Source: Pseudomonas beijingensis (lineage in GTDB: Bacteria > Pseudomonadota > Gammaproteobacteria > Pseudomonadales > Pseudomonadaceae). From it: 64,000 bases of DNA. The stretch is taken from positions 1,926,001-1,990,000 of the forward strand of contig NZ_CP117425.1 in NCBI RefSeq assembly GCF_030687295.1, in the 5' to 3' direction. Position numbers and translations under genes: made by a program. This document shows, in pieces, positions 33,833-42,028 of the stretch (position 1 is its first letter; every line of letters starts with the position of its first letter). The notes under the pieces are model-generated. The model was given only the letters and a program-made list of their open reading frames with translations, was not told the origin of the DNA and searched no databases.

Positions 33833-36048
33833 ATGCACAACGACGGGAATGTAGTGCCTTTGCACAAGGTGCCTACCGATCAGGCGAATCGCTCGCCGCT
33901 CGCCCGCCTGCCTGTGATTCTGCTTCAGGTTCGCGACAAGGCCGCCCAACAGTTGCGCCTGGGTTTGCAGGGGCTGTTTGATAACGCCGACGACACCTTG
34001 TTTGAAATGGCCGACCGGGCGCGCGACGACGTCGAGCAGAACCTGTATTTCGAGGCCATGCGAGACCTGCGTCTGAAGCGTAAAAGTATCGAGCGGGAGT
34101 TCATCGAGCAGTTTTTCGAGACCTTCGTCAGCCTGGCCCAGTACGACCTGACCCACGCCAGCTTGGCGCCCCCCCCTGGCGCCGGACGGCCAAACCCAGC
34201 GCTCTCACGATGAGCTGGAGCGTCATCTGGCGGTCGAGGCCATGGTCACTCGGGTGCTCAGGCGCGATGGCGTGGCGCTCGAGCAACTGACGGCCCGGCT
34301 CGGTGTGCTGCTGGACCGACCGCTGGCCAACCAGCACAACCCCCTGAGCCCGGCACTGCTGTGCGAGAAGTTCCTGCAGGCCGGGCGCAATCTGGGGGTG
34401 GGCATCAAGGTCAAGCTGATCCTGCTCAAGCTCTTCGAGCGTTATGTGCTCAGCGAGTGCGACCAACTCTATACCGAGGCCAACCAATTGCTGGCCGCCA
34501 CGGGTGTCTTGCCGGAGCTCAAGGTGACGCCGGCGCGCCGGGTATCGGATCGTCCCCCAGGATAATCCCAGGCCCAATGCCGAGATCGCTGCCAAACCCA
34601 GCGATGCCGAGGTCGACGACAGCGTGCAGGAAGTGTTCGCCGCCCTGCAGAAACTCTTGATGCACGTGCGTGGCAGCGTGGCGCCGACCCTGGAAGCCAG
34701 CGTGCCACCCCAGCCGATTTCTACCCGTGACCTGCTGCGGCTGCTCTCGCATTTGCAGCAGTACGTGCCTGCGCCTGCCGTGCAGGACGAGTTCGACTTG
34801 CGTAGTCAGCTTGAACAATTGTTGACCCGGGTCAGCGTCAGGAGCGGCAAGTCCCGGGTGGTTGAAGGCGCCGATGAAGACGTGATCAACCTGATCTCGA
34901 TGATGTTCGAGTTCATCCTCGATGATCATAACCTCCCAGACTCTTTCAAGGCCCTGATCGGCCGCCTGCAGATCCCGATGCTCAAGGTCGCGGTGCAGGA
35001 CAAGAGCTTCTTCAGCCGCGGCAATCATCCGGCCCGGCGGCTGCTGAACGAAATCGCCGCCGCCGCCATGGGCTGGGGCGATTGCGACGATCATCAGCGC
35101 GACAGCCTGTACCTGCGCATCGAACAAGTCGTGCAGCGCTTGCTGAATGATTTCGTCGATGACCCGGCGATTTTCTCCGAGCTGCTGGCCGATTTCCTGG
35201 CCTTCACCAGTGATGAGCGGCGCCGCAGTGAGTTGCTTGAACAGCGTATCCGCGACGCCGAGGAGGGGCGGGCCAAGGCTGAGCTGGCGCGTCATCGGGT
35301 CGAAGGGGCGTTGAACCAGGTGATGCTGGGCAAAGTCTTGCCGCAAGCCGTGGTGGAGTTCGTGCAGCAGGCCTGGAGCCAGGTGCTGTTGCTGACCTGT
35401 TTCAAGCACGGTAAGTATTCCGCCGAGTGGCAGGCCGACGTCCTGACCCTGGAGCAATTGATCTGGAGCGTCCAGCCTCACGACGAGCCAGACGCTGGCC
35501 TGCGTTTACTGGCGATGGTGCCGGAGCTGCTCAAGGCCTTGCGTGAAGGCCTGAGTCGTTCGGCGTTCGACCCATTCGCCACCAGCGAGTTTTTCAGTGA
35601 GCTGGAAGTCCTGCATGTGCAGGCCCTCGAACGCACGGGCCAGGCAACGGAACAGGCCCAGTCGTTCGATTCGCCGGCGATGGTCGAGGTGTTGGAAAGA
35701 ATCGTCCTGCGCCCCTCGCAAAAAACGGCGGGAGAGAGCGTGGCGGTGCATTTGCCGGCGGATGATGTCGGCCTGCTGCAGGTCGACCAGTTGCACCTGG
35801 GGAGTTGGGTCGAGTTCCAGGAGGACGATGACAATACCCTGCGTTGCAAGCTGGCGGCGATCATCGAGGCCACCGGCAAATACGTCTTCGTCAATCGCAC
35901 CGGCCTCAAGGTGCTGGAGCACAGCCGCACCAGCCTGGCCCTGGAGTTTCGCCGGGGCGCGGCGCGACTGTTGGACGACACCCTGTTGTTCGACCGGGCG
36001 CTGGAGTCGGTGCTGGGCAATCTGCGCCAGCTCAATCGCGGCAAGTGA
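33833..36048 (+). CDS. DUF1631 family protein, two frameshifts
   Basis: Three consecutive frames together encode one roughly 737-residue protein. The first runs from 33833 into a C8 run (34169-34176), the second continues to a C5 run (34554-34558), the third ends at 36048. Deleting one C in each run rejoins LTHASLAPPLAPDGQTQRSH and VSDRPQDNPRPNAE. The protein is helical and mostly polar, with a C-terminal PilZ-like beta segment (LHLGSWVEFQEDDDNTLRCKLAAI). As I recall, the same gene (PA4523) lies between nadC and ampD in P. aeruginosa. Function unknown; c-di-GMP binding by the PilZ-like part is speculation. Confidence 0.85.
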
Positions 36049-36112
36049 TCGCGCAGCCCGGTCCGATCACGGCATACTGGCGGCATTCACCGTCGTCATC
36101 GAAGGAACCTCT

Positions 36113-36673
36113 ATGCAGTTGGACTCCGCGAGCGGTTGGTGCGAAGGGGTGCGTCATTGCCCATCGCCCAACTTCAATGCGCGCCCGGAAGGCGAAATCT
36201 CCCTGCTGGTGATCCACAACATCAGTCTGCCACCGGCACAATTCGCCACGGGCAAGGTGCAGGAATTCTTCCAGAATCGACTGGATGTCACGGAACATCC
36301 CTACTTTGTCGGTATCGCCGATCTGCGGGTTTCTGCGCATTTTCTGATCGAACGTGACGGCGCCGTGACCCAGTTTGTCTCTTGTCTGGACCGCGCGTGG
36401 CATGCGGGCGTCTCGTGCTTCGAGGGGCGTGAGACCTGTAACGATTTTTCCCTGGGCATCGAGCTTGAGGGCACGGATGATCTGCCGTTCACCGACGCGC
36501 AATATGTGGCATTGGTGGACCTGACCCGGCAGTTGCAAGCGGCGTTCAGGGCGATCACTGTGCAGCGTATCTGCGGGCACAGCGATATCGCGCCGGGGCG
36601 CAAGACCGATCCGGGACCGGCATTCGACTGGGTGCGCTACCGCGCAGCCCTGACAGAAGGGGAAGGACAATGA
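36113..36673 (+). CDS. ampD: 1,6-anhydro-N-acetylmuramyl-L-alanine amidase AmpD
   Basis: 186 residues of the amidase_2 family with zinc ligands H35 (LLVIHNISLP), H156 and D166 (ICGHSDIAPGRKTDPGPAF), and catalytic E118/K164. It lacks a signal peptide, as expected for the cytosolic enzyme that cleaves anhydro-muropeptides during peptidoglycan recycling; its loss derepresses AmpR-controlled beta-lactamase in many Gram-negatives. The ATG at 36113 follows GAAGGAACC. It overlaps ampE by 4 bases. Confidence 0.96.
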   Translation: MQLDSASGWCEGVRHCPSPNFNARPEGEISLLVIHNISLPPAQFATGKVQEFFQNRLDVTEHPYFVGIADLRVSAHFLIERDGAVTQFVSCLDRAWHAGVSCFEGRETCNDFSLGIELEGTDDLPFTDAQYVALVDLTRQLQAAFRAITVQRICGHSDIAPGRKTDPGPAFDWVRYRAALTEGEGQ

Positions 36674-37508
36674 GTTTTCTGGTGTTGCTGCTGGCCGTCT
36701 GGATCGAGAAGTTCTCGGCCCTTGCGCCAGCGGGTTCAGCGCGACGGCGGTTGGCTGCGCGAGCTGAACAAGCTCGAGGCGAGCCCACGGTGGGTCAACC
36801 GACCTTGGCTGGTGCTGACGGTGATGGTCCTGCTGCCCGTGGCACTGCTGGCATTGCTTTTGTGGGTGCTGGAGCCGGTGGCCTATGGTCTGCTGGCGCT
36901 GCCGGTGCACTTGCTGGTGGTGATTTACAGCCTGGGGCGCGGTGATCTGCTGGCCGCCCTCGGGCCGTTTCGCGATGCCTGGCGTCGGGAGGACCTGCAA
37001 GCGGCGGCCCATGTGGCCAAGCGCGACCTGGACATCGAGGCCGATGACGGTGAGCAGTTGCTGGAGCGGGTCCAGGGGCATTTGTTGTGGCAGGCCTACC
37101 AGAGCTTTTTCGCGGTAATTTTCTGGTACTTCGTGTTGGGCCCGGTCGCGGCCCTTGAGCTATAGACTGCTGGCGCTGGCCGCCGAGCACAGCCAGAACC
37201 CCGACGTGGCCGAGCGGGCCGCGCAAATGCGTCATGCCTTCGACTGGGTGCCGGTGCGGTTGCTGGCGGCGAGCTTCGCCCTGGTGGGCAATTTCGTCGC
37301 GGTCAGCCGGGTCATGTTGCATGAGCTGTTGAACTGGAACATCAGCGCCGCCGACCTCATCGACAAGGTCGGCCTGGTGGCTGGCGAAATCCCCAGGCCT
37401 GTCGCCGGGCCGGATGGCATCAATAGCTTGGACCGCCTCTGGGAATTGCTGCTGCGTGCGGCGGTGCTCTGGTATGCCGGGTTTGCGTTGTGGACGGTGT
37501 TGGCCTGA
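36670..37508 (+). CDS. ampE: AmpE regulatory membrane protein, two frameshifts
   Basis: Three frames make up a 278-residue AmpE: MSFLVLLLAVWIEKFSAL, then RQRVQRDGGWLRELNKLE to WYFVLGPVAAL, then SYRLLALAAEHSQ to the end. The breaks fall at TT 36722-36723 and TT 37155-37156, both in the same local context GCCCTTG where GCCCTG is expected. Four hydrophobic segments fit an inner-membrane protein. AmpE is encoded with AmpD and is thought to act in sensing beta-lactams or in CobD-like membrane functions. The start overlaps the ampD stop (ATGA). The indels are probably sequence errors. Confidence 0.88.
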
Positions 37509-37527
37509 GAACACCAACACATTTCCT

Positions 37528-37647
37528 TGTGGCGAGGGGATTCTGTGGGAGCAAGGCTTGCCCGCGATAAGCGATGCGGTCTTTCAGAAATCGCGGCGTC
37601 TGCATCGCGGGCAAGCCTTGCTCCCACAGATAAATCCCCTCGCCACA
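37528..37647. repeat. Nested REP inverted pair downstream of ampE
   Basis: An outer pair TGTGGCGAGGGGATT...AATCCCCTCGCCACA encloses an inner pair CTGTGGGAGCAAGGCTTGCC...GGCAAGCCTTGCTCCCACAG. The 284-base gap 37509-37792 otherwise holds only the chemoreceptor's promoter/RBS region. Confidence 0.85.
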
Positions 37648-37792
37648 GGGAACGGGCGATGTACCTCGTTAACCTTAAGTTACAAATCTCCCCGCCGATT
37701 TAGGCTATACAGGGACAGCGCCCGAATAGTGGCTTTCTGCTGTCTCCGTGCGCGAGCTCATAACAATAAGAACACTACCGGGAGACTTCCTT

Positions 37793-39823
37793 GTGAAGAG
37801 TTTGCTCTGGCCCGCCGTCGCGCTGATGAACCGCCTGAGCTTCGGCATGAAGTTCAGCCTGATCAGCGTGCTGTTCCTGCTGCCCATGCTGGTGACCAAT
37901 TTCTTTCTGGTGCGTGATTCCTATCGGGAATTCCAGGGCACCCAAGTGGAGCTGCAAAGCCTCGACTTGTTGGGCAGCAGCCTGACCCTGCGCCGAGACC
38001 TGGAAACCCTCAACAACCTGGTGCAGATCAACGCCAGCCTGGGCCAGTCCGGTAAGGCCGGTGATGTGGAAGCGAAGATCGGCAGCCTGGAGCAACAGGT
38101 CCTCACGCGCCTGCAAGGCATGACCGCCATGGCCATCGAGCCTGAGCAGGTCAGTGCCTTCGAGGCCAAGCGCGACGAGATGATCGGCGCGTTCAAGGCC
38201 CAGCAGGCCGAAAGTTCCTTGCAGAGCAAAAGTGCGCTGATCGGCAAGTTGCTCAACAGCGCCCAGATGTTCAGCCAGATCATCGCCAGCCAGGCGGGAC
38301 TGAGCCGCGACAACCAGAGCGACATCCGTCAACTCAGCGAATTGATCATCGGCACCACCCCCAAGGTCACCCAGATCCTCGGCGAAGGCCGGGCATTGGG
38401 CGCCTCTTCATTGGGGCTGGGCTTTCTCAATTCGGCCTCGAGCACCCGTTTCGACGAGTTGCTGGCGCAGATCGAAAAGCTCCAGGGCGAGTACGACTTG
38501 AAACTGCAGGACGCCCTCGGCTCCAGCAAGGCGGCCGGACAAGCCCTTGCCACCCAGGCCGATAGCAGCAAGAGCACCCTCAAGAACGCTTCGGAACTGA
38601 TCGAGGAACAGGTGGTGATGGCCGACACCCTCGATGCGCCCTGGTCGGCATTCTTTGACCAGGTCAGCGGCCTGATGGAGCAGACTTATCGGTTGAACGA
38701 AGCGACCCAGGGTTTTCTCGGTGTGCAGTTGCAACAACGTCTGGAGCAAAATCGCAGCCATATGGTGCTGCAAGCCGTGGCGCTGGTGGCGGTGTTCCTG
38801 TTGATTTTTTACCTGTATGCCGGCTTCTACGCGTCGACCCGCACCACCCTCCAGCACCTCGGCCAGATGATGGACAAAGTGGCGGCGGGGGACATGACGG
38901 TCAATTTTGTAGCGCGCAGCAAGGACGAACTGGGCGAATTGGGTGAAGTGTTCAACGGTACGGTGGCGAAGATCCATGACCTGATCGAACAGGTCGGCCG
39001 CACCGTCGCGGAAGTCGAACGCCAGGCCGGGCAGGTGGAAACGGTATCGGCCCAGAGCAACCAGGCGGTCGCCGGCCAGCGCAGCCAGATCGAACTGGTG
39101 GCCACGGCGATGAACCAGATGTCGGCCACGGCCCAGGAAGTGGCCCGCAGTGCCGCCGCTGCCGTGAGCAGTGCCCACAGCGTGAACGACGAGACCCTCA
39201 GCGGGCGCGGGCTGGTGGAGTCCCAGCAGGGCAGCATCGCCCGCTTGGCCAGCGAGATCGATCAGTCGGTGCAGGTGATCAATCAACTGGCGACCGACAG
39301 CCAGGCCATCAGCCGCGTGCTGGATGTGATCAAGAGCATCGCCGAGCAGACCAACCTGCTGGCCCTCAATGCCGCCATCGAAGCCGCCCGGGCCGGTGAG
39401 CAGGGTCGGGGTTTTGCGGTGGTGGCCGATGAAGTGCGGACCCTGGCCAAGCGGACTCAGCAATCGACCGAAGAAATCGAAGCGATGATCACCCGCCTGC
39501 ACGGCGGAGTCGGCGCCGCCGTCAAGGCGATGGGCACCAGCCATGAGATGGCCAGTGGCACGGTCGGCCAATCGGAAAAAGTCCAACAGGCCTTGGAAAA
39601 TATCCTCGGTGCGGTCGGCATGATCGTCGACCAGAACCAGCAGATCGCCGCCGCCGTGGAGCAACAGACGGCCGTGGCCCATGACATCGACCAGAACATC
39701 GTCGAGATCAACCGAGCTGGCGAACGTACGGCCGAAGGCGCGCACCAGACCGAAAACGCCAGCCGCGAACTGTCCGCCCAGGTGGTGCAGCTCAAGCAGT
39801 TGATCAATGCATTCAGGGTGTGA
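37793..39823 (+). CDS. Methyl-accepting chemotaxis protein
   Basis: 676 residues: TM1 ([20 protein letters not shown]), a helical periplasmic sensor domain of about 280 residues, TM2 ([19 protein letters not shown], about 325-343), HAMP, and a C-terminal signalling coiled coil with the highly conserved tip [20 protein letters not shown] followed by [12 protein letters not shown]. Ligand unknown. The start is GTG 37793 after GGGAGA; an upstream in-frame GTG at 37748 adds a non-conserved leader. It corresponds by position and sequence impression to PA4520. Confidence 0.93.
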   Translation: MKSLLWPAVALMNRLSFGMKFSLISVLFLLPMLVTNFFLVRDSYREFQGTQVELQSLDLLGSSLTLRRDLETLNNLVQINASLGQSGKAGDVEAKIGSLEQQVLTRLQGMTAMAIEPEQVSAFEAKRDEMIGAFKAQQAESSLQSKSALIGKLLNSAQMFSQIIASQAGLSRDNQSDIRQLSELIIGTTPKVTQILGEGRALGASSLGLGFLNSASSTRFDELLAQIEKLQGEYDLKLQDALGSSKAAGQALATQADSSKSTLKNASELIEEQVVMADTLDAPWSAFFDQVSGLMEQTYRLNEATQGFLGVQLQQRLEQNRSHMVLQAVALVAVFLLIFYLYAGFYASTRTTLQHLGQMMDKVAAGDMTVNFVARSKDELGELGEVFNGTVAKIHDLIEQVGRTVAEVERQAGQVETVSAQSNQAVAGQRSQIELVATAMNQMSATAQEVARSAAAAVSSAHSVNDETLSGRGLVESQQGSIARLASEIDQSVQVINQLATDSQAISRVLDVIKSIAEQTNLLALNAAIEAARAGEQGRGFAVVADEVRTLAKRTQQSTEEIEAMITRLHGGVGAAVKAMGTSHEMASGTVGQSEKVQQALENILGAVGMIVDQNQQIAAAVEQQTAVAHDIDQNIVEINRAGERTAEGAHQTENASRELSAQVVQLKQLINAFRV

Positions 39824-39849
39824 TCGCCACTGATTCACCGCAGGTCCAG

Positions 39850-39938
39850 TGTGGGAGCGAGCTTGCTCGCGATAGCGGTGTATCGGTCAAAAACAGGTTG
39901 CCTGACACTCCGCTATCGCGAGCAAGCTCGCTCCCACA
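39850..39938. repeat. REP inverted pair between chemoreceptor and tatD
   Basis: TGTGGGAGCGAGCTTGCTCG with CGATAGCGG, a 31-base spacer, then CCGCTATCG with CGAGCAAGCTCGCTCCCACA: two REP units in inverted orientation located at a convergent gene junction. Confidence 0.9.
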
Positions 39939-39946
39939 GGAGGCTG

Positions 39947-40723
39947 TCACCAATTGAACAGTTGGCGGGCGTTGGCCGTGCTGGCCTCGGCCAGACGCTC
40001 AGGCGTCACCGCCATGATCCCGGCCAGCGCCTCGCAAATCGCCGGCAAATGCGCCGGGCTGTTGCGTTGGCCGGGAAACATCGCCGGGGCCATGTCCGGT
40101 GAGTCGGTTTCCAGCACCACCGCCTCCAGCGGTAACTTCGCCAGCACCCGGTGCATGCGCAGGGCCTGGGGCCAGGTCGCGGCACCGCCGAGGCCGAGCT
40201 TGAAGCCGAGCTTGATGTATTCGCGGGCCTCTTCGAAACTGCCGGCGAAGGCGTGGATGATCCCCGCGCGCGCCGGGCGAATGCGCTTGAGTGTGGCGAT
40301 CACGGCGGCATGGCTGCGGCGCACGTGGATCAGCGCTGGCAGTTCAAACTCCACGGCCAATTCCAGTTGCGCTTCGAACAGCGCTTGCTGGCGCTCGCGG
40401 TCGAGGGTCTCGATGTAGTAGTCCAGGCCGATTTCCCCCACCGCACATAATTGCCGATGCCCGGCCAGACGGCTCAGCCAGTCGCGCAGCAGCGCCACGT
40501 CGTCGGGTTGATGCTGGTCGAGGTGCACCGGGTGCAGGCCCAGGGCGGCATGCAGGTCCGGGTCGCTCTGCACCAGGTCCCAGACCCGCTGCCAATTGTC
40601 CCGGTACACCCCCAGGACCACCATTTGCCGCACGCCCAAGGCGCGGCTTTCGGCCAGCAGCGCCGGGCGGTCCGCGTCAAAGTCCGGAAAGTCCAGGTGG
40701 GTGTGGGTGTCGATCAACTCCAT
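39947..40723 (-). CDS. TatD-family metal-dependent hydrolase
   Basis: 258 residues of the TIM-barrel TatD family: HTHLDF near the N-terminus, GEIGLDYY, PALIHVRRSH, HAFAGS and LETDSPDM supply the metal-binding His/Glu/Asp. Members are 3'-5' DNA exonucleases or esterases. It starts 20 bases after cra/fruR on the same strand and may be co-transcribed with it. Confidence 0.93.
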   Translation of the reverse strand: MELIDTHTHLDFPDFDADRPALLAESRALGVRQMVVLGVYRDNWQRVWDLVQSDPDLHAALGLHPVHLDQHQPDDVALLRDWLSRLAGHRQLCAVGEIGLDYYIETLDRERQQALFEAQLELAVEFELPALIHVRRSHAAVIATLKRIRPARAGIIHAFAGSFEEAREYIKLGFKLGLGGAATWPQALRMHRVLAKLPLEAVVLETDSPDMAPAMFPGQRNSPAHLPAICEALAGIMAVTPERLAEASTANARQLFNW

Positions 40724-40743
40724 GCATCAATCCTGAAGAAACG

Positions 40744-41739
40744 TCAGCCCTGGTGGATCCGCTGCTTGAACGTCCGCGCGATGGCCTGCACGCCAGGCTG
40801 GTAGTCATCGTTTTCGATGGCCGCCAGGGCCAGTTCCAGGGCTTTGGCGGCGATCAGCTGATGTTGTTGGGACATGGCATTGACCGGCAGCGGCAGGAAA
40901 TCCAGCAATTGCGTGTCACCAAACGTGCCCAGGCGCAGCGGACGCGTCTTGAGCGGGAAATCGTGCAGGGCGTCGAACACCCCTTGCAGCAGCACGTAAG
41001 ATGTCGTGATCAGCGCATCGGGCAGGTGCCCCAGGCGCGCGAGCATTTCATCCATCAACTGACGACCGCATTCACGGCTGAACGACTCGCCATGCTCGAT
41101 CAGCACCTGGCCCTCGAACCCAGCCAGGGCTTCGCGAAAACCGGCGGCCCGTTCCTGACTGATGCTCAATTCGGGGCGGGCGCTGATCAAGGCGATTTGC
41201 CGCGGGTGGGTTTCCAGCAGGCTGCGCGTCAGGTGTAGGCTGGCCTGGCGGTCGTCGCTGATCACCGAGCAGAACCGCGCCGGTTCCATCACCCGGTCGA
41301 TGGCGATGATCGGAATGCCCTTGGCCTGCAATTGCAGGTAGCTGTCGTCGCCGGCCGGCAGGCAACTGGCGACGATCAGCGCATCGCAGCGCCGGGCGCG
41401 GAACAATTGCAATAGCTGCCGCTCACTGTCGGGCGCATCATCGGAACTGGCGATCAGCAACTGATAGCCCCTGGCCCGTGCGCCTTGTTCCAGCAACTTG
41501 GCGATGCGGGCGTAACTGGGGTTTTCCAGGTCTGGCAGGATGAAGCCCAGGGTCCGCGTATGCCGGCTGCGCAGCCCGGCGGCCTGGGGGTTGGGCGTGA
41601 AGCCGTGTTCCTCGACCACCGCCCGCACCCGTTCGACGGTGGCGCTGCTGATGCGTTGCTGTTCGGCCTTGCCATTGATGACATAGCTGGCGGTGGTCAC
41701 GGACACACCGGCCAATTGGGCAATATCACTGAGTTTCAA
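40744..41739 (-). CDS. fruR: Catabolite repressor-activator Cra/FruR (LacI family)
   Basis: 331 residues with an N-terminal LacI-type helix-turn-helix (MKLSDIAQLAGVSVTTASYV, then INGKAEQQRIS) and a periplasmic-binding-protein-like effector domain (TLGFILPDLENPSYARIAKL). FruR/Cra represses the fructose operon and is released by fructose-1-phosphate. It is divergent from fruB with a 289-base intergenic region containing a Cra operator. Confidence 0.95.
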   Translation of the reverse strand: MKLSDIAQLAGVSVTTASYVINGKAEQQRISSATVERVRAVVEEHGFTPNPQAAGLRSRHTRTLGFILPDLENPSYARIAKLLEQGARARGYQLLIASSDDAPDSERQLLQLFRARRCDALIVASCLPAGDDSYLQLQAKGIPIIAIDRVMEPARFCSVISDDRQASLHLTRSLLETHPRQIALISARPELSISQERAAGFREALAGFEGQVLIEHGESFSRECGRQLMDEMLARLGHLPDALITTSYVLLQGVFDALHDFPLKTRPLRLGTFGDTQLLDFLPLPVNAMSQQHQLIAAKALELALAAIENDDYQPGVQAIARTFKQRIHQG

Positions 41740-41883
41740 CCCGGTTTTCCTTGTTTTTTCGAGTTAGCCCCGACGATAAGGGCCATCCTACCCGATTCAA
41801 GCCGACGGTTACCGTCCAAGCGCTTACGACAAGTTGCACTTCAACGATGAGAGATTATCGAGTAACGTGCCAATCTTTCTAGA

Positions 41884-41895
41884 TTAAACGTTTCA
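41884..41895. promoter_or_regulatory. Cra/FruR operator upstream of fruB
   Basis: TTAAACGTTTCA is identical to the Cra operator I recall for the P. putida fruB promoter. It lies 134 bases before the fruB start and 145 bases before the fruR start. A palindrome AAGCGCTT lies at 41818-41825 and could be a second, weaker site. Confidence 0.82.
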
Positions 41896-42028
41896 GCAAG
41901 CGTATTTTCAAGGCTAGCAGGATTTTTGGCCGTGCTGCCGCGATACCGCCAAAAGCCGTCCTGTAACGCTAAGCTGATTCATTCAAAACAATACCTGGCG
42001 CCAACCCGGTCGCCAAAAAGGAGAAAGC

